Origin: an uncultured Lachnospiraceae bacterium
Lineage (GTDB): Bacteria > Bacillota > Clostridia > Lachnospirales > Lachnospiraceae
Length of the DNA stretch: 64,000 bases
NCBI GenBank assembly: GCA_934317845.1
Contig: CAKRES010000011.1
Location: 30,967-94,966, forward strand
Direction: 5' to 3'
The translations under genes and the position numbers were made by a program. The notes beneath the pieces are model-generated. The model saw only the letters and a program-made list of their open reading frames with translations, did not search any database and was not told the origin of the DNA. Shown piece by piece: positions 45,376 through 54,177 of this stretch (the stretch's first letter is position 1; each line of letters begins with the position of its first letter).

Positions 45376-45798
45376 TCACTCACAATTCGTACGTTTTTCC
45401 AATATTCCATACAAAATCTTCCGCAAAAAATACATTACAAAAAATGGTACTACGATGGACAATCCTTTGCTCAACAGAAAATTTACTGACTCTGAAAATG
45501 CTGCAAACAACCGGGTATTTCCAAGCCAGATCAGATAATCGGCAAGCACCAGCCCGATCAAAAAGGTGCCAAAATAGATCACAAATCCCATCTTTCCCTT
45601 TGCCGCCTGAAACACATAGGCAGCAGTCAAAACATAGCCGAGCAAAAATCCTACGATCACACCCGTCGTATTTGCCGCTACAATGGAGATTCCCATTTTT
45701 ACAAGAATCCATACAATGGCAGTATCCACAACAGTCGTCACAATGGAATTAATACCATAACGTATAAGTATGGAAAACCGCTTAAAAAGCTGCTTCAT
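45376..45798 (-). CDS. GtrA-like membrane protein
   Basis: A 140-residue protein with four membrane helices and the GtrA pattern RYGINSIVTTVVDTAIVWIL, GFLLGYVLTAAYVFQ. GtrA proteins are thought to help move lipid-linked sugars across the membrane. The ATG at 45796-45798 is preferred because GGAAGG is nine bases before it. It overlaps the gene upstream by 17 bases. With the DPM-like glycosyltransferase this suggests polyprenyl-phosphate-sugar supply. Confidence 0.85.
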   Translation of the reverse strand: MKQLFKRFSILIRYGINSIVTTVVDTAIVWILVKMGISIVAANTTGVIVGFLLGYVLTAAYVFQAAKGKMGFVIYFGTFLIGLVLADYLIWLGNTRLFAAFSESVNFLLSKGLSIVVPFFVMYFLRKILYGILEKRTNCE

Positions 45799-46915
45799 CT
45801 TCTGCATCCTTCCTGTCTGTCAGACTTTTTTTCATCTGTAAAAAGGCATGTTCTAAAAGCCCCTGTTCCTGATAGAGCGTTTTTTCAAAATAGCTTGCTT
45901 CCGTATGCGCATAGATCTTAAGCTCTACCAAATACGTGGAAAGCACCTGTTCTAAAGAAGTGCGTAATGCCTCAAATGCATCCTGTTCAATCTGGTAAGA
46001 AAATACCAGAAATTCTCCTTTGGCGATCTCTAACAGAATATCTGATTCCGTAAGCTGCTTTTTCAAAAGCTCCTGTGCATGGAAAAACTGCGTTTTTGTA
46101 ATATAACGCTCCCCCGGATAACACTTCATATAGATCAGTCCCATCGGGAACAAGGCCTCCTGCCCGGATTTTTTGAGCAATTGATATGCCAGCTCATCCT
46201 CGTAATCCTTATTATTACTGCTGTTTTGCAAAGCTGCTTCTCCGTCCCATGTCACTTCCTCTGAAATGTCTTCCAGACTTTTTTGTCTCTTTTCCAGTTC
46301 CTCATTAAGTCTGACAAGCTTTTTATCCCGATTCGCAAGCTGCATCGTAACAAAAACCAGCGAACAGAAAAATGCCATGCAGACAAATGCCAGTGACATA
46401 AACAGATACGTGTTGTGCTTGGTCACCTTGTAATCCAAAAAGATGCTATCAATTCTAGTTGCGATCCCAAAGGTATATTTGATCCCGTAGGAAGTCTCAA
46501 ATGTCTGTGTGGTAACAAGATACTGCTCCTTTGGCAGCGTTTTCAAAAAATCCTTTAGCGTCGAAATATTCTGCTCTGTCATTGCCTTATAATAGTTTTT
46601 ATCACGTACCTGTATCATGCGGTTTTTTTCAGCTAAAAAACACCACCGATAACTTCCGTTGATCGGACTTTTGGAAAGCTCATTTACGATGTCATAGGAG
46701 GAAGCTCCATCCACGGAAGCTCCAATATATGACGCCATCGCATCGGTAAGCATCTGCTGTTCCTCCTTTTTTTGTCGCAGCAGATATGCTTTGTTCTGGA
46801 TCAGTTCATTTCCCACAAATAAAAAAGCGGCCAGAATAAACAACACACCGAGTACCATGACAGCTGCTGTACGGCTTTTTCTATTTTCAAATACCTTATT
46901 GATGATCTTTCCCAT
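45782..46915 (-). CDS. Two-helix membrane protein with a degenerate GGDEF-like domain
   Basis: About 377 residues. Helices near 17-35 and 168-192 flank an extracellular sensor-like domain. A coiled coil follows, then a C-terminal domain whose DILLEIAKGEFLVFSYQ aligns with the GGDEF signature loop but reads AKGEF at 298-302. It would not make c-di-GMP but might bind it, like the receptor PelD. Start at 46913-46915 (MGKIINKVF) is preferred with AGGTGG upstream. It overlaps both neighbours. Assignment of the domain rests on pattern only. Confidence 0.65.
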   Translation of the reverse strand: MGKIINKVFENRKSRTAAVMVLGVLFILAAFLFVGNELIQNKAYLLRQKKEEQQMLTDAMASYIGASVDGASSYDIVNELSKSPINGSYRWCFLAEKNRMIQVRDKNYYKAMTEQNISTLKDFLKTLPKEQYLVTTQTFETSYGIKYTFGIATRIDSIFLDYKVTKHNTYLFMSLAFVCMAFFCSLVFVTMQLANRDKKLVRLNEELEKRQKSLEDISEEVTWDGEAALQNSSNNKDYEDELAYQLLKKSGQEALFPMGLIYMKCYPGERYITKTQFFHAQELLKKQLTESDILLEIAKGEFLVFSYQIEQDAFEALRTSLEQVLSTYLVELKIYAHTEASYFEKTLYQEQGLLEHAFLQMKKSLTDRKDAEDEAAF

Positions 46916-47705
46916 TACTTCGTCCACCTGCTCGTAACCGCAGTGCCAGTCTGACACTATCAATTGCTGTTTTTACTACCTTCATTTTACTGTTTCCTTC
47001 TTTAAAATCGTAGCGCAGTTCAAAAGGTACTTCTAAAAACCGTGCACCACATAAGGACAGTTTATATAATACTTCTGCCATACAGGTAAACCCTGTCTCA
47101 GACACGAGATCTTCTCCATATTGGGAAAATCCCTTTTTCAATATCTCACTTGTATAAAGACGGTAGCCACAGGTATAATCCCGCACACCTTTGACCCCCA
47201 ATAACACAGAGTACACGAGCCTTGCTCCCTGACTGGTAAGCAGCCGATAACCTGCCACCCCCTGCACACTGGCTCCTCTTTGATATCGGGAAGCGATCAC
47301 AACATCTGCCTGAAGCTCCTCTGCCGTCGTCTGTGTGGTTTGTCTTCCAATCTTACGCAGCATAGAAAGTACATACTTTGGGTCCTGTGTATTGTCACAA
47401 TCCATGAGACAGGCAAAAGCACACGTTTCTCTTTCTGCTGCATAGGAAAGCCCGGTCTTCACGGCTGCTCCAAGCCCTTTGTTTTTCTCATGATTGATCA
47501 GTGTCACGTTTGAAAACTGCCCGGCAAGTCTCGTCGCAATTTCCTTCGTCGCATCCGCACTTCCATCATTTACGATCACAATACGAAGGTTCAAGGCATG
47601 ACGTTCCTTTATTTTGCGCTGTCCCCTAAGCCATGTTGTCACCATTTTTTCCACATTCTGCTCTTCATTATAAGCAGGTAAGATTACTACTAATTCATTC
47701 TTCAT
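46896..47705 (-). CDS. Family 2 glycosyltransferase, dolichol-phosphate-mannose-synthase-like
   Basis: A 269-residue cytosolic enzyme. VVILPAYNEEQNVEKMV at the start, IVIVNDGSADAT, GLGAAVKTGL and LMDCDNTQDPKYV (DxD-like) are DPM-synthase marks; RYDFKEGNSKMKV follows at the end. It should load a sugar onto polyprenyl phosphate. It overlaps the genes on both sides. Confidence 0.9.
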   Translation of the reverse strand: MKNELVVILPAYNEEQNVEKMVTTWLRGQRKIKERHALNLRIVIVNDGSADATKEIATRLAGQFSNVTLINHEKNKGLGAAVKTGLSYAAERETCAFACLMDCDNTQDPKYVLSMLRKIGRQTTQTTAEELQADVVIASRYQRGASVQGVAGYRLLTSQGARLVYSVLLGVKGVRDYTCGYRLYTSEILKKGFSQYGEDLVSETGFTCMAEVLYKLSLCGARFLEVPFELRYDFKEGNSKMKVVKTAIDSVRLALRLRAGGRSNGKDHQ

Positions 47706-49068
47706 CGTTATTAACCACCTCTCTCGCCTTATTCAGTGCACGGATCAGCCACGCAAAATCATGTCTGACCACTGCACGAAAGGCACTGCATTCTTCTGTA
47801 AGATTACTGGTACGCCACGTCTGGCTCCGGCTGATCGAGTTCACGATCCCGGCAAAACGGAACCAGAATACAAGGAAGTTAAATAGTGGCAGCAAAAATG
47901 CCAGATACCATTTCGGCGCGTAATACCGTTTCACTTCTTTGCGCGGTGTTAAAAAGATCAGCACATTGATATAGTAAAGCAATGCGGAGATCACATATAA
48001 GACATAGATCACAACAAGTGACATAAGGATCAGCTTCATCGGATAATTTTTAAATGCCAGAAAGATCAGCGCAAAATACCAGATCATACGTGGAAATGCA
48101 AAGGTGTGATCATACATCAAAAGCCGGATGGCAAAGTTAGAAAAAAAGCCCTTTCCTGCCGAAAGCTTTTTCCGCAAAAACATATGTGCCACTTCCAGTT
48201 CTCCACGCTGCCACCGCTGCCGCTGTGTATAAAGCTGGTTGATACCTTCGATCGGATCAACATAAAAGATTGCTTTCGGACAGATCCTCACCCGCTGATG
48301 GAGCATTTCCCTGACCTGAAAGGTAACATGGGTATCTTCACACACCGTATCCGTGTTATAAAGCTGCGTCTTTAAGATCGCTGATTTTCGGAACGCACTA
48401 AACGCACCGGATAGCGTATAAATACTGTTAAACTCTGATTCAAAATTACGTCCGGCTAAAAATGCCTGGCAATATTCAAAAAATTCCACTTTCCGAAACA
48501 GACGGAGAAATGGATTTTTCGTTTCATCGATCATCTTTGGATTGGTCATGATCGTTCCGGTAACACAGTGTGTATCCGGCTCCTGTTCAAACATGTTCAC
48601 CATGCTTCTAAGAGCATCCGGATGCAGAATACCATCACTGTCAATGTGGATGATGTACTTTCCGTAGCTGCTGAACAATGCCAGATTTAATGCCTTTGAC
48701 TTGCCCTGCTTTGCATTCATCCAGTTCATGCGAAGCTCCGGATATAACATCTGGCACTCGTTATATATTTCGAAGCTGTTGTCACGACTCTCGTTATTGA
48801 CCAGCATAATATGGATCAGTTCACTCGGATAAGTGGACTGTGCTACCGAAGCAATACAGGCTTTTAACGTATCTCCAGAATTGTACACCGGAATGATCAG
48901 CGTGATTTCCGGATCATACGATGCCGGCATTTCTTTTTTCTGCCGGAACCGTTTGAATAACAGCACAAAAAAATTGCCAATTGCCGGAAAGATCTCCATT
49001 AAAAGAGGGATGATGATCCATGCCATCCAGAACACGATCGTGCTTAAAATATAATCAATCACCGTCAT
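47695..49068 (-). CDS. Exosortase-G-associated family 2 glycosyltransferase
   Basis: A 457-residue processive-type GT2. An N-terminal membrane pair, then LIIPVYNSGDTLKACIASV, IIHIDSDGILHPDAL, VCEDTHVTFQVRE and QRQRWQRGELEV match the D, DxD, ED and QxxRW motifs of hyaluronan/cellulose synthase-like enzymes. Two or more C-terminal helices follow. This subfamily is the usual partner of XrtG. It probably builds and exports a polysaccharide. It overlaps xrtG by 14 bases. Confidence 0.9.
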   Translation of the reverse strand: MTVIDYILSTIVFWMAWIIIPLLMEIFPAIGNFFVLLFKRFRQKKEMPASYDPEITLIIPVYNSGDTLKACIASVAQSTYPSELIHIMLVNNESRDNSFEIYNECQMLYPELRMNWMNAKQGKSKALNLALFSSYGKYIIHIDSDGILHPDALRSMVNMFEQEPDTHCVTGTIMTNPKMIDETKNPFLRLFRKVEFFEYCQAFLAGRNFESEFNSIYTLSGAFSAFRKSAILKTQLYNTDTVCEDTHVTFQVREMLHQRVRICPKAIFYVDPIEGINQLYTQRQRWQRGELEVAHMFLRKKLSAGKGFFSNFAIRLLMYDHTFAFPRMIWYFALIFLAFKNYPMKLILMSLVVIYVLYVISALLYYINVLIFLTPRKEVKRYYAPKWYLAFLLPLFNFLVFWFRFAGIVNSISRSQTWRTSNLTEECSAFRAVVRHDFAWLIRALNKAREVVNNDEE

Positions 49069-49645
49069 ATCGGAAACTACCTACTTTCTGTCTGACAATC
49101 TGTGATTTTGTGAACACATAGAAATAAAGGGCAACGGAACAGGCATAGAAAAGCAGTCGTCCAAATACCGTGTGTGCCAGAAAATAAATATCATTTCCAC
49201 CAAAATGCACTAATATACAGATCAGCAGGATCCGCGCTACATTGCTCACAAAAATAAAAAGGAACCCCAAAATATTCACTACTACCTTCTCGTAAAACTG
49301 GTACACCGGAAAAAACCAGAGCAATGAACTAAATGCCATGATCTCAATGATTCCGGAGCACTCATAGTCGATGTACAGTGATATGGACTCCCCTTTTGAT
49401 TGAATAAATAACAGGGCATACTGATAAAACGAATCAAACAGCCCCGTCAATTGTCCTATAATACCAGCCACCGCCGTCACCGCTTTGGTAAGCGGAACGG
49501 TCAGAAGCGGCTGGATCCATGCTAATAAAAACAAAAACAATCCTACGCTGCCAAGGCAGAAATACCAAAATTCCAGCTTCGCACGCTTACATACACTCAG
49601 CACATATAACCAGAGAACAAATAAAATGACTAAAAAGAAATTCAT
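49055..49645 (-). CDS. xrtG: Exosortase family protein XrtG
   Basis: A 196-residue membrane protease/transpeptidase. The exosortase triad is visible: Cys96 in YECSGIIEI, Arg138 in SNVARILLI and His158 in LAHTVFGRLLFY. About seven membrane helices. Exosortases cut a C-terminal helix signal of exported proteins and attach them elsewhere. XrtG is the Firmicute type, found with the GT2 next to it. The gene directly upstream ends one base before its start and codes a fitting substrate. Confidence 0.9.
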   Translation of the reverse strand: MNFFLVILFVLWLYVLSVCKRAKLEFWYFCLGSVGLFLFLLAWIQPLLTVPLTKAVTAVAGIIGQLTGLFDSFYQYALLFIQSKGESISLYIDYECSGIIEIMAFSSLLWFFPVYQFYEKVVVNILGFLFIFVSNVARILLICILVHFGGNDIYFLAHTVFGRLLFYACSVALYFYVFTKSQIVRQKVGSFRYDGD

Positions 49646-50875
49646 TTACTCTTGAACCTGCTTTCTGCTTTTTCGATACCAGATATACGCCACAAATGCA
49701 ATACAGATTCCTACTCCTACCGCTGCTCCGGTTGAAGTTCCGGAAGTATGAATGGAATTTCCGCCAATATTACTGCAGTTAAATGAAATCTCCCGAATGG
49801 AATCCTCCGGAATACCTGTAATCTTAGCTAATACAGCTAAGTCTACCCGAAATTCAAATTCATCCGACACATGCTTTTCGTTATATACCGTTACTGCAAT
49901 ATCTCCCATATTATATGGTGGATATTGACTATAGAACAATGACAGTGTCGTAGTTCCAACCGGAAGATGATATACCTGATCACTTTTGCTCCAATCGATC
50001 GTTCCATCTGCATTGGCAAATTGTGCAGAAAACTGTACCGGTTTCTCATTGTTGACAGTCAGTACAAAATTCGTCAGTGGAATCTGGCTCTGGTATAATT
50101 CATGCATTTTCACATGCACGTAAACATCCTTTCCATCCATATAAATACCTGCTTTGTGGTTACATTGCTTATTGTTGGAATACCATGTAAGTGCATCCTT
50201 GACATCAATGTTCGTCCAATCTTCATAATATCCGTCAACCACAATGCCGGATGTGGATGGTTTACTCTGTGTGGTCGGTGTCTCTGTCGTAGCAGTGGCC
50301 GCTGTTGTAGCTGCCTCTGTTGTCGGTGTTTCTGTGGTTGGTTCTGCCTTTGTACTGCTTTCTGCTTTTGCAACAGAAATATCCTTGACATAAACTACAT
50401 TGCCACTGGCGTCAGTTAAAGAAACCGACTCGGTATCCCCAAACAAAGATACCGGAAAACTCATCTCCCACTGGTAACAGTTGGAATCTGAAAGATAAGC
50501 TCCCATACCGGACACATCCTTCATCGTCTTCCCGGAACCATCTACGATATTCAGTGTGCGGACCGCCTCCTGCCAGCCATAGCTGGTCTGATAGGTGGAA
50601 AAATCAATCTTCTTTCCCTCTTTGGTCACAAAGGCAAGCTGCTGTCCCCAGGAAATCGCACTGTTCATTCCATTTCCTTCTTTTGCATATACATAAACCC
50701 GGTCGCCATTTACCACCATGGCTACCTCGGAAAGATTGCCGGATGCCTGGTGTTTCTTCACATTCTCCCAGTCAGAAAATGACGCATCCACGGACATCGA
50801 CGCCGCCTTACTGATCACACCTGTCGTGGCAAAAATCATCACTGCAAGCAAAGCTAAAAATCTGATACGTTTCAT
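49646..50875 (-). CDS. Probable XrtG substrate: exported protein with a C-terminal sorting signal
   Basis: About 409 residues. A signal peptide (RFLALLAVMIFATTGVISKAA) leads to two similar domains, each opening with a D-x-x-F/Y-x-D-W motif (VDASFSDWENVKK and VDGYYEDWTNIDV). A Thr/Glu-rich linker lies between. The C-terminus is GTSTGAAVGVGICIAFVAYI then WYRKSRK: small residues, a helix and a basic tail, like the Firmicu-CTERM signal. AAAGGAGG lies eight bases before the ATG at 50873-50875. The gene ends adjacent to xrtG. Confidence 0.83.
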   Translation of the reverse strand: MKRIRFLALLAVMIFATTGVISKAASMSVDASFSDWENVKKHQASGNLSEVAMVVNGDRVYVYAKEGNGMNSAISWGQQLAFVTKEGKKIDFSTYQTSYGWQEAVRTLNIVDGSGKTMKDVSGMGAYLSDSNCYQWEMSFPVSLFGDTESVSLTDASGNVVYVKDISVAKAESSTKAEPTTETPTTEAATTAATATTETPTTQSKPSTSGIVVDGYYEDWTNIDVKDALTWYSNNKQCNHKAGIYMDGKDVYVHVKMHELYQSQIPLTNFVLTVNNEKPVQFSAQFANADGTIDWSKSDQVYHLPVGTTTLSLFYSQYPPYNMGDIAVTVYNEKHVSDEFEFRVDLAVLAKITGIPEDSIREISFNCSNIGGNSIHTSGTSTGAAVGVGICIAFVAYIWYRKSRKQVQE

Positions 50876-50891
50876 GCTACGCACCTCCTTT

Positions 50892-50915
50892 CAGGTTGTC
50901 TCTTACAACTTCTGC
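50892..50915 (-). promoter_or_regulatory. Small hairpin before the XrtG-substrate gene
   Basis: On the minus strand AGTTGT and ACAACCT flank AAGAG just upstream of the ribosome site. It could be a 5'-end stabiliser or a binding site. Confidence 0.3.
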
Positions 50916-50957
50916 TTTCTCTTATCGTATGAAATGTATCGTTTGCTGTTCCCATTC

Positions 50958-51389
50958 TTACAGGAACTGTTCTTTTTCTTTCATTAACGCTTCCCATCTA
51001 TGATCTATATCGTCATCTCCTGCGGAAGAAAGAAGTAATTTATCTGAAATGGAATACTTTCTTACCGGAGTTTCTGATATACTAAGCTGCATCAGATGCA
51101 GCTTATGTTTAAAAAGCCGCTGTCTCAACTCTTCATAAAAATAATCACCAATGTTTTCCACAGTTGGATCAAGATCAGAAAACTCCTCCAGATCATTCAA
51201 ATATTGTCCGGAAAAATGTGTAAAATACTGATCCAGTCTCTTTTCAATCGCATAAAATGCCACAAAATCCTCTTCCAGCACTTCAATAAACAACGTAATG
51301 GCGAAGGTATGTGCATGCCGTTTCTCCGGCTGATCAAAAAAGCTGTGGCTCGCATTCATATAGTATTTCAACTTATAATACGTGACCAT
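50958..51389 (-). CDS. 6-pyruvoyl-tetrahydropterin-synthase-like protein, second copy
   Basis: A 143-residue paralogue of the copy at 44873. The zinc histidines His15, His25 and His27 (NASHSFFDQ, RHAHTFA) are kept, the QueD cysteine is missing, and SISETPVRKYS matches the first copy's SETPTR. AGGAGT precedes the ATG. It is the first gene of the exosortase run, 82 bases before the substrate gene. Confidence 0.85.
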   Translation of the reverse strand: MVTYYKLKYYMNASHSFFDQPEKRHAHTFAITLFIEVLEEDFVAFYAIEKRLDQYFTHFSGQYLNDLEEFSDLDPTVENIGDYFYEELRQRLFKHKLHLMQLSISETPVRKYSISDKLLLSSAGDDDIDHRWEALMKEKEQFL

Positions 51390-51482
51390 AGACTCCTCCT
51401 TACTATATAGTCTATCTCAAAAATGGCAAAATTGCAATCTACAATATCTGGTAAACCGCAATTTTGCCTTATTTCACATATC

Positions 51483-54173
51483 TTATTCTGCTGCCGCAAA
51501 AGAAACCGACACTTTAAACAAATCTCCGTCCAGAGCAATCTCAAATGTACCGCCCATCAGTTCAGTCAGACTCTTCGCAATAGATAATCCTAATCCACTT
51601 CCTTCACTGCTTCTCGCCTCATCCCCGCGGACAAAACGGTTCGTCAGCTCTGACACATCCTTTTTCAGCGGGTTCTCAGAAATGTTGCGCAGACAGAGTA
51701 CATAGCGTTCGTCCTGCCGATTCAGTGTCACATACACACGCGTATTAGGCATGGAATATTTAAAAATATTCTGAAACAGATTTTCAAATACTCTGAAACA
51801 CCGTCTGCCATCTGCAAAGATCACATAATCTGCCTCTTCAAATTCGGTAACCACCTGAAGATTCTTCTGCATAAAACGGTCTTCAAACTCTCCGATCGTC
51901 TGATTGATCAGCTCTTCCATATTCAGATTGATCGGCGTAAGTTCAATATTACCCGTACTGGCTTTTGAAGCCTCCACCAGATCCTCTGTTAACTGTTTTA
52001 AACGTTTGGACTTTTGATCCAGCACCTCAACATATCCCTTTAACGGTTCCGTATCAATATGTTCCCGTTTGATCAGGTCCACATAGTTGATGATCGATGT
52101 CAGCGGTGTCTTGATATCGTGTGATACATTTGTGATCAGCTCTGCCTTTAACCGCTCATCACGGATGCTCTTATCAATGGCCTTTTCCAGTCCTTCGCTG
52201 ATCCGGTTGATCTGACTTGCCAGTTGTTTCTTTTCTCCTTTCATAGCAGAGGTATCGATCTGATATCTTACATTTCCGTTGGCAAGCTCCATGATCCCCT
52301 GCACGATCTCTTCTAACATTTTCTGATCCTGATACAGAAGATAAAAGCAGCGTCCAAAATAAAGTAGCCAGGCTACCAGACATATGACTGCCCCAAGATT
52401 CAGGCCGGAAAAAAGGAACAACAGGAAAAGCAACAGAAATAATACGTGGATCACATTATGTGCCAGCTCACGCATAATATTTTTTTTCAAGGTTCCCTGA
52501 TTGTTCCAGACCACCTTCGCCGCTTCTGTAATACGAATGACATTTGCTTTTACTCCATGTCTATAGAGGTATACCAAAAGCAGATGATCTTTAAACTGAT
52601 GACTTTTGATCAGACGCACCGAACTTAAGAGCAGATACATAAGAACAATATAAACAATTGCACTAAGTACCACTAACAGCAATGCGATCATTACAAGGAT
52701 CGGCACTTCATTTCCATAAAAGCCATCCATCGTAACACCCTCATACAACAATTCTACTAAAAGAGTAATACCAAGAAGTATTGCTCCTCCTACCAAAAGC
52801 TTGGTAAACAGATAGTGCCGGTCTCTTCGTTTTACCTCTGCCACTTCCCGGTAGATCACCACGGCAAAAGTAATGACAAAGAACAACAGTGACAGGATCA
52901 GTCCCAGTATGAGAATATCAATATAATTAAGCAGGCGCGCTCTGAAATAACTGGAATTGAGCGAAGTGAGGGAAACATTATTTTTCAATCCAATCTCTAC
53001 TTTTTGAATATTCTCATAATCGGAAAATGAAGTAAAGTCATTCTCACTGAGCGCAAGTGCTCCACTGTCGATCCTCCGCTTTGTCTTTACGTCAAAGGTT
53101 TTGCCGGTCACATTGTAGCTGATCACATCATCCTTAGCAAGCTGCTGATCCGTACAATTCTGCATGACATCATCTGACAGTGTAATACGGTAATCTACTT
53201 CGTTGATCAGGTTATAATCAATGGTATAGTAGCGATCCTGAATTTCAGCTATGGACTTTATTTTTTTCTGCATACCAAGGTAGGCAAGCGGTTCTTCAAC
53301 CGTTGTAAATGGAGCAGTAATTATAGACTGGTAAAATTTCTCCTCTGAATCATAGCAAAGCTGACTTGCCGGTATATAAAACTCCTTTCCATCCGAAGCA
53401 TCCTGATAGTCAAAACTATACCAGACACCATTGGTATACAATTCATAAAAGCCACCATCCATACTATAAAACACCAGGTTGTTATTCGTCTTGTTATAAT
53501 ATCCATATACAGAATCCTTTGTGTTTTGATAGTAACCAACAGAATCCTCTTCGTCACCATCACTTGCCCGGGTTAGAGCAGTATCAAATTCTTTATCATA
53601 ATACCGTGAATCTTCTTCCCCGGACTTGACTGTTGCATAGCATTCCAGGATCTGGTAAAACTGCTCTCCCGTCAGATGCAGATAATCCTTTACATCCTTT
53701 GTCCCCAGCTGCTGCTTCAGATCACTGTAAAAATAGTAATAGGCTTCTCCGTTATCTATTCCATTTTTAATATCACTTGCAGTCGTTGGATGTTTCTTTT
53801 TTAAGGTTTTATACGTAACATCCTGATAAGGAAGATCTTCCTGCGTAACTTCTTTCTTTCCGCTCCAGTCAAAATCAGAAAATTCACTTATGCGGTACAT
53901 AATATCATCCGAACTGATCTCAGTTACCTTATCTTTGACCGCTCCCGATTCCAGCATGGAATTGACCATAATTTTTGACCATAGACCAATCTCATCACGA
54001 AAAGAATTTGTTTTCAGATATTCGCTGTAATTGGATACTGCCTTGTCATCTGTTCTTCCACTATACGTAAAAACAAGCAATATCGTTCCCACCATTGTCA
54101 ACAGTGCAAACACAAAAAGCACCAGCAGTAAAATCAGACGTTTCCATCCTGTCTTTGTTTTTTTACCTTCCAT
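51483..54173 (-). CDS. Very large sensor histidine kinase
   Basis: An 896-residue membrane kinase. A first helix (residues 12-35) is followed by about 380 external residues, then several helices (about 420-640, including two pairs), HisKA with ITNVSHDIKTPLTSI and an HATPase with SGLGLSIAKSL. It is encoded four bases after its response regulator and just before the exosortase run. Signal unknown; the big outer domain and multi-helix region are unusual. Confidence 0.92.
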   Translation of the reverse strand: MEGKKTKTGWKRLILLLVLFVFALLTMVGTILLVFTYSGRTDDKAVSNYSEYLKTNSFRDEIGLWSKIMVNSMLESGAVKDKVTEISSDDIMYRISEFSDFDWSGKKEVTQEDLPYQDVTYKTLKKKHPTTASDIKNGIDNGEAYYYFYSDLKQQLGTKDVKDYLHLTGEQFYQILECYATVKSGEEDSRYYDKEFDTALTRASDGDEEDSVGYYQNTKDSVYGYYNKTNNNLVFYSMDGGFYELYTNGVWYSFDYQDASDGKEFYIPASQLCYDSEEKFYQSIITAPFTTVEEPLAYLGMQKKIKSIAEIQDRYYTIDYNLINEVDYRITLSDDVMQNCTDQQLAKDDVISYNVTGKTFDVKTKRRIDSGALALSENDFTSFSDYENIQKVEIGLKNNVSLTSLNSSYFRARLLNYIDILILGLILSLLFFVITFAVVIYREVAEVKRRDRHYLFTKLLVGGAILLGITLLVELLYEGVTMDGFYGNEVPILVMIALLLVVLSAIVYIVLMYLLLSSVRLIKSHQFKDHLLLVYLYRHGVKANVIRITEAAKVVWNNQGTLKKNIMRELAHNVIHVLFLLLFLLFLFSGLNLGAVICLVAWLLYFGRCFYLLYQDQKMLEEIVQGIMELANGNVRYQIDTSAMKGEKKQLASQINRISEGLEKAIDKSIRDERLKAELITNVSHDIKTPLTSIINYVDLIKREHIDTEPLKGYVEVLDQKSKRLKQLTEDLVEASKASTGNIELTPINLNMEELINQTIGEFEDRFMQKNLQVVTEFEEADYVIFADGRRCFRVFENLFQNIFKYSMPNTRVYVTLNRQDERYVLCLRNISENPLKKDVSELTNRFVRGDEARSSEGSGLGLSIAKSLTELMGGTFEIALDGDLFKVSVSFAAAE

Positions 54174-54177
54174 ATAC

